A stretch of 64,000 nucleotides of DNA, taken from assembly GCA_934281565.1 (NCBI GenBank), contig CAKQXI010000002.1, positions 1-64,000 on the forward strand, written 5' to 3'. The notes beneath the pieces were generated by a model. It ran no database searches and was not told where the DNA came from. It saw nothing but the letters and a program-made list of their open reading frames with translations. Both the position numbers and the translations under genes were made by a program. Positions 62,720 to 64,000 of the stretch are shown one piece after another. Source of the stretch: an uncultured Prevotella sp. Lineage in GTDB: Bacteria > Bacteroidota > Bacteroidia > Bacteroidales > Bacteroidaceae. How positions within the stretch are numbered: the stretch's first letter is position 1; the number at the start of each line of letters is the position of its first letter.

Positions 62720-63294
62720 CAACAAAACGATTATTCATCTTATCCCTGTTGCTAACACTGGCATTACACATAACTAACATGTCGGCACAGGGACTACAAA
62801 ATGACACAATTATGAACAAAAGAAACATGGGGAGCCTGTTGGCTCTTTATCCCAAACCACTGACAGTTGTCGGGTTCCCGACTTACTCTTACCTTGCTAC
62901 GGGAGAGGTAGTCGGCAAATGCTTAAACTTGAACACTCAACCGGGTATGTGTGCAAAAGAACCCATGAAAGCAGACGGCATTGTACGTTTGTCAAAGATT
63001 GAAGTTCTTCCAGAATATCTTGACGAATACATGAAATATGCAGTGGAAGTCGGTGAGATTTCTCTACGTACTGAGCCGGGTGTACTCACCATGTATGCTG
63101 TTAGTGAGAAAGAAAACCGTTGCATGGTGACTATCCTCGAAACTTATGCGAGTCATGAGGCATACGAGAAACATATTGCTTCTGCACATTTTCAAAAGTA
63201 CAAACAGGGTACGATGCACATGGTCAAATCATTAGTATTATCAGATCAAATACCGCTCAATCCTGCCAACCGAATTAATAACTTTATCCAGTAG
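62716..63294 (+). CDS. Secreted ABM-domain protein (quinol monooxygenase-like)
   Basis: 192 residues. A Sec signal peptide (MTTKRLFILSLLLTLALHIT, then NMSAQG) precedes an unrecognised region (about 30-85, with LLALYPKPLTVVGFPTYSYLATG). An antibiotic-biosynthesis-monooxygenase ferredoxin-like fold follows (about 90-180: ADGIVRLSKIEVLPEYLDEY, EPGVLTMYAV, ETYASHEAYEKHIASAHFQKY). ABM proteins oxidise quinols or aromatic compounds without a metal or added cofactor. Export is unusual for the fold and fits the periplasmic theme of the operon. The exact substrate is unknown. Confidence 0.82.
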   Translation: MTTKRLFILSLLLTLALHITNMSAQGLQNDTIMNKRNMGSLLALYPKPLTVVGFPTYSYLATGEVVGKCLNLNTQPGMCAKEPMKADGIVRLSKIEVLPEYLDEYMKYAVEVGEISLRTEPGVLTMYAVSEKENRCMVTILETYASHEAYEKHIASAHFQKYKQGTMHMVKSLVLSDQIPLNPANRINNFIQ

Positions 63295-63330
63295 AAATTA
63301 CATATGCAAGTTCAATGTCTGAATAACAAC

Positions 63331-63373
63331 ACTCCCATACACAGAGGCTTTACTGCTCTTGGCGTATGGGAGT
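63331..63373. terminator. Bidirectional terminator at the end of the redox operon
   Basis: Arms ACTCCCATAC (63331-63340) and GTATGGGAGT (63364-63373) with an inner AGAG/CTCT pair lie between the convergent ABM and aldo-keto reductase genes. Confidence 0.75.
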
Positions 63374-63397
63374 ATCTATTTAGATAGAAAACCAATG

Positions 63398-64000
63398 CTA
63401 ATCTTGGTCTATACCTTTTTCCCATTGCATGAACTGCTCCACCATAGCTGGCTCATAGTGAGAGAAAAAGAGACTGTGCTTCAAGTCGAGGGCGGCGATG
63501 CGCTGCATCTCAGTATCCGTCAGCTCGAAATCGAAGATGTCCAGATTTTCCTCCATACGCTCCTTGTGGGTGCTCTTAGGGATGATGATCACTCCACGCT
63601 GAAGCAAGAAACGCAAGGCTGTCTGTGCCAAAGTCTTGCCGTGAGCCTTGCCTATCTCCGTAAGTACCTCATTGTGGAAGAAGTTGTTCAAACCCTCGGC
63701 AAATGGTCCCCAAGACATGATGTGGCAACCATACTTCTCCATGTACTTCTGTGCCTCCACCTGCTGGTTGAACACGTGAGTCTCCACCTGGTTGACAGCT
63801 GGCTTAATCTCCACATGCTCCTGAAGGTCGATGAAGCGGTCTGGATAGAAGTTGCTTACGCCGATGGCTCTTACCTTGCCCTCACGATAAGCACGCTCCA
63901 TCGCACGATAGGTGCCATAGTAATCGCCAAATGGCTGATGGATGAGCAACAGGTCGATATAATCGCTCTTGAGTTTCTTCAGGCTTTCGAGGATGCTATT
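63398..64000 (-). CDS. Aldo-keto reductase, C-terminal part (runs off window)
   Basis: About 200 codons are visible; the reading frame stays open to the window edge, so the N-terminus is missing. The segment [20 protein letters not shown] carries the catalytic His, and [39 protein letters not shown] and [12 protein letters not shown] are typical of cytosolic NADPH-dependent members such as 2,5-diketo-gluconate reductases. No ferredoxin motif follows, so it differs from the exported reductase at 59241. It is convergent with the redox operon. Confidence 0.92.
   Translation of the reverse strand, partial: NSILESLKKLKSDYIDLLLIHQPFGDYYGTYRAMERAYREGKVRAIGVSNFYPDRFIDLQEHVEIKPAVNQVETHVFNQQVEAQKYMEKYGCHIMSWGPFAEGLNNFFHNEVLTEIGKAHGKTLAQTALRFLLQRGVIIIPKSTHKERMEENLDIFDFELTDTEMQRIAALDLKHSLFFSHYEPAMVEQFMQWEKGIDQD

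Overview
The window looks like chromosomal DNA of a gut or oral Prevotella/Segatella-type Bacteroidales. The signs are SusC/SusD-type starch genes, fimbrillin-like lipoproteins, a smalltalk micropeptide, DUF4290 next to murA, and promoters of the Bacteroidetes type (-7 box TAnnTTTG) with almost no Shine-Dalgarno sequences. I saw no tRNA, rRNA, transposase or CRISPR array.

Layout. 1-1.5 kb: start of a fimbrillin-like gene running leftward off the window. 1.5-24.1 kb: a starch utilisation locus. Leftward it carries malQ, susB, pullulanase, susA and a kinase-less AraC-type membrane regulator, plus a maltooligosaccharide-type MFS transporter and a LacI-family regulator. Rightward it carries susC-susD-susE-susF. 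24.2-28.5 kb: DUF4186, an M23/LysM peptidase, a 111-residue unknown and recG. 28.6-30.6 kb: surface alpha-amylase susG. 30.8-34.0 kb: a second, complete fimbrillin-like gene whose 5' part and ~400-nt leader match the first in inverted orientation. 34.1-36.0 kb: a tiny unknown gene and an AbiEi/AbiEii toxin-antitoxin pair. 36-41.8 kb: SGNH hydrolase, ridA, ilvA, HAD phosphatase, dinD, greA and smalltalk. 41.9-50 kb: housekeeping genes rseP, dxr, rimM, murA, DUF4290 and tsaB (leftward), and yicC, gmk and nadD (rightward). 50-56.6 kb: an envelope-modification set running straight on from nadD (phosphoethanolamine transferase, three acyltransferases, UbiA prenyltransferase, HAD-IB phosphatase). 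56.7-63.3 kb: a Tat/iron-sulfur redox operon. 63.4 kb to the end: a partial aldo-keto reductase.

How it fits together. SusC-F and SusG would bind and cut starch at the surface. SusA, SusB and the pullulanase have signal peptides and would finish oligosaccharides in the periplasm. The MFS carrier would import products for cytosolic MalQ. A perfect palindrome (TGCAAACGTTTGCA) or a close variant lies 54-55 bp upstream of the -7 box of susC, lacI, malQ and susG. This fixed spacing suggests the LacI-family protein activates the regulon. The lacI gene is frameshifted at a run of eight C, so the regulator is either broken, phase-variable or mis-sequenced here.

The 56.7-63.3 kb operon is the most system-like unit. 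It encodes TatA and TatC with three proteins carrying twin-arginine signals: a flavodoxin/ferredoxin lipoprotein, a NapH-like membrane ferredoxin fused through an internal Tat signal to a second ferredoxin domain, and an aldo-keto reductase lipoprotein with 4Fe-4S motifs. DUF1893, an ECF S-component and a monooxygenase-fold protein accompany them. It reads as a dedicated electron path from the membrane to periplasmic reductases with unknown substrate.
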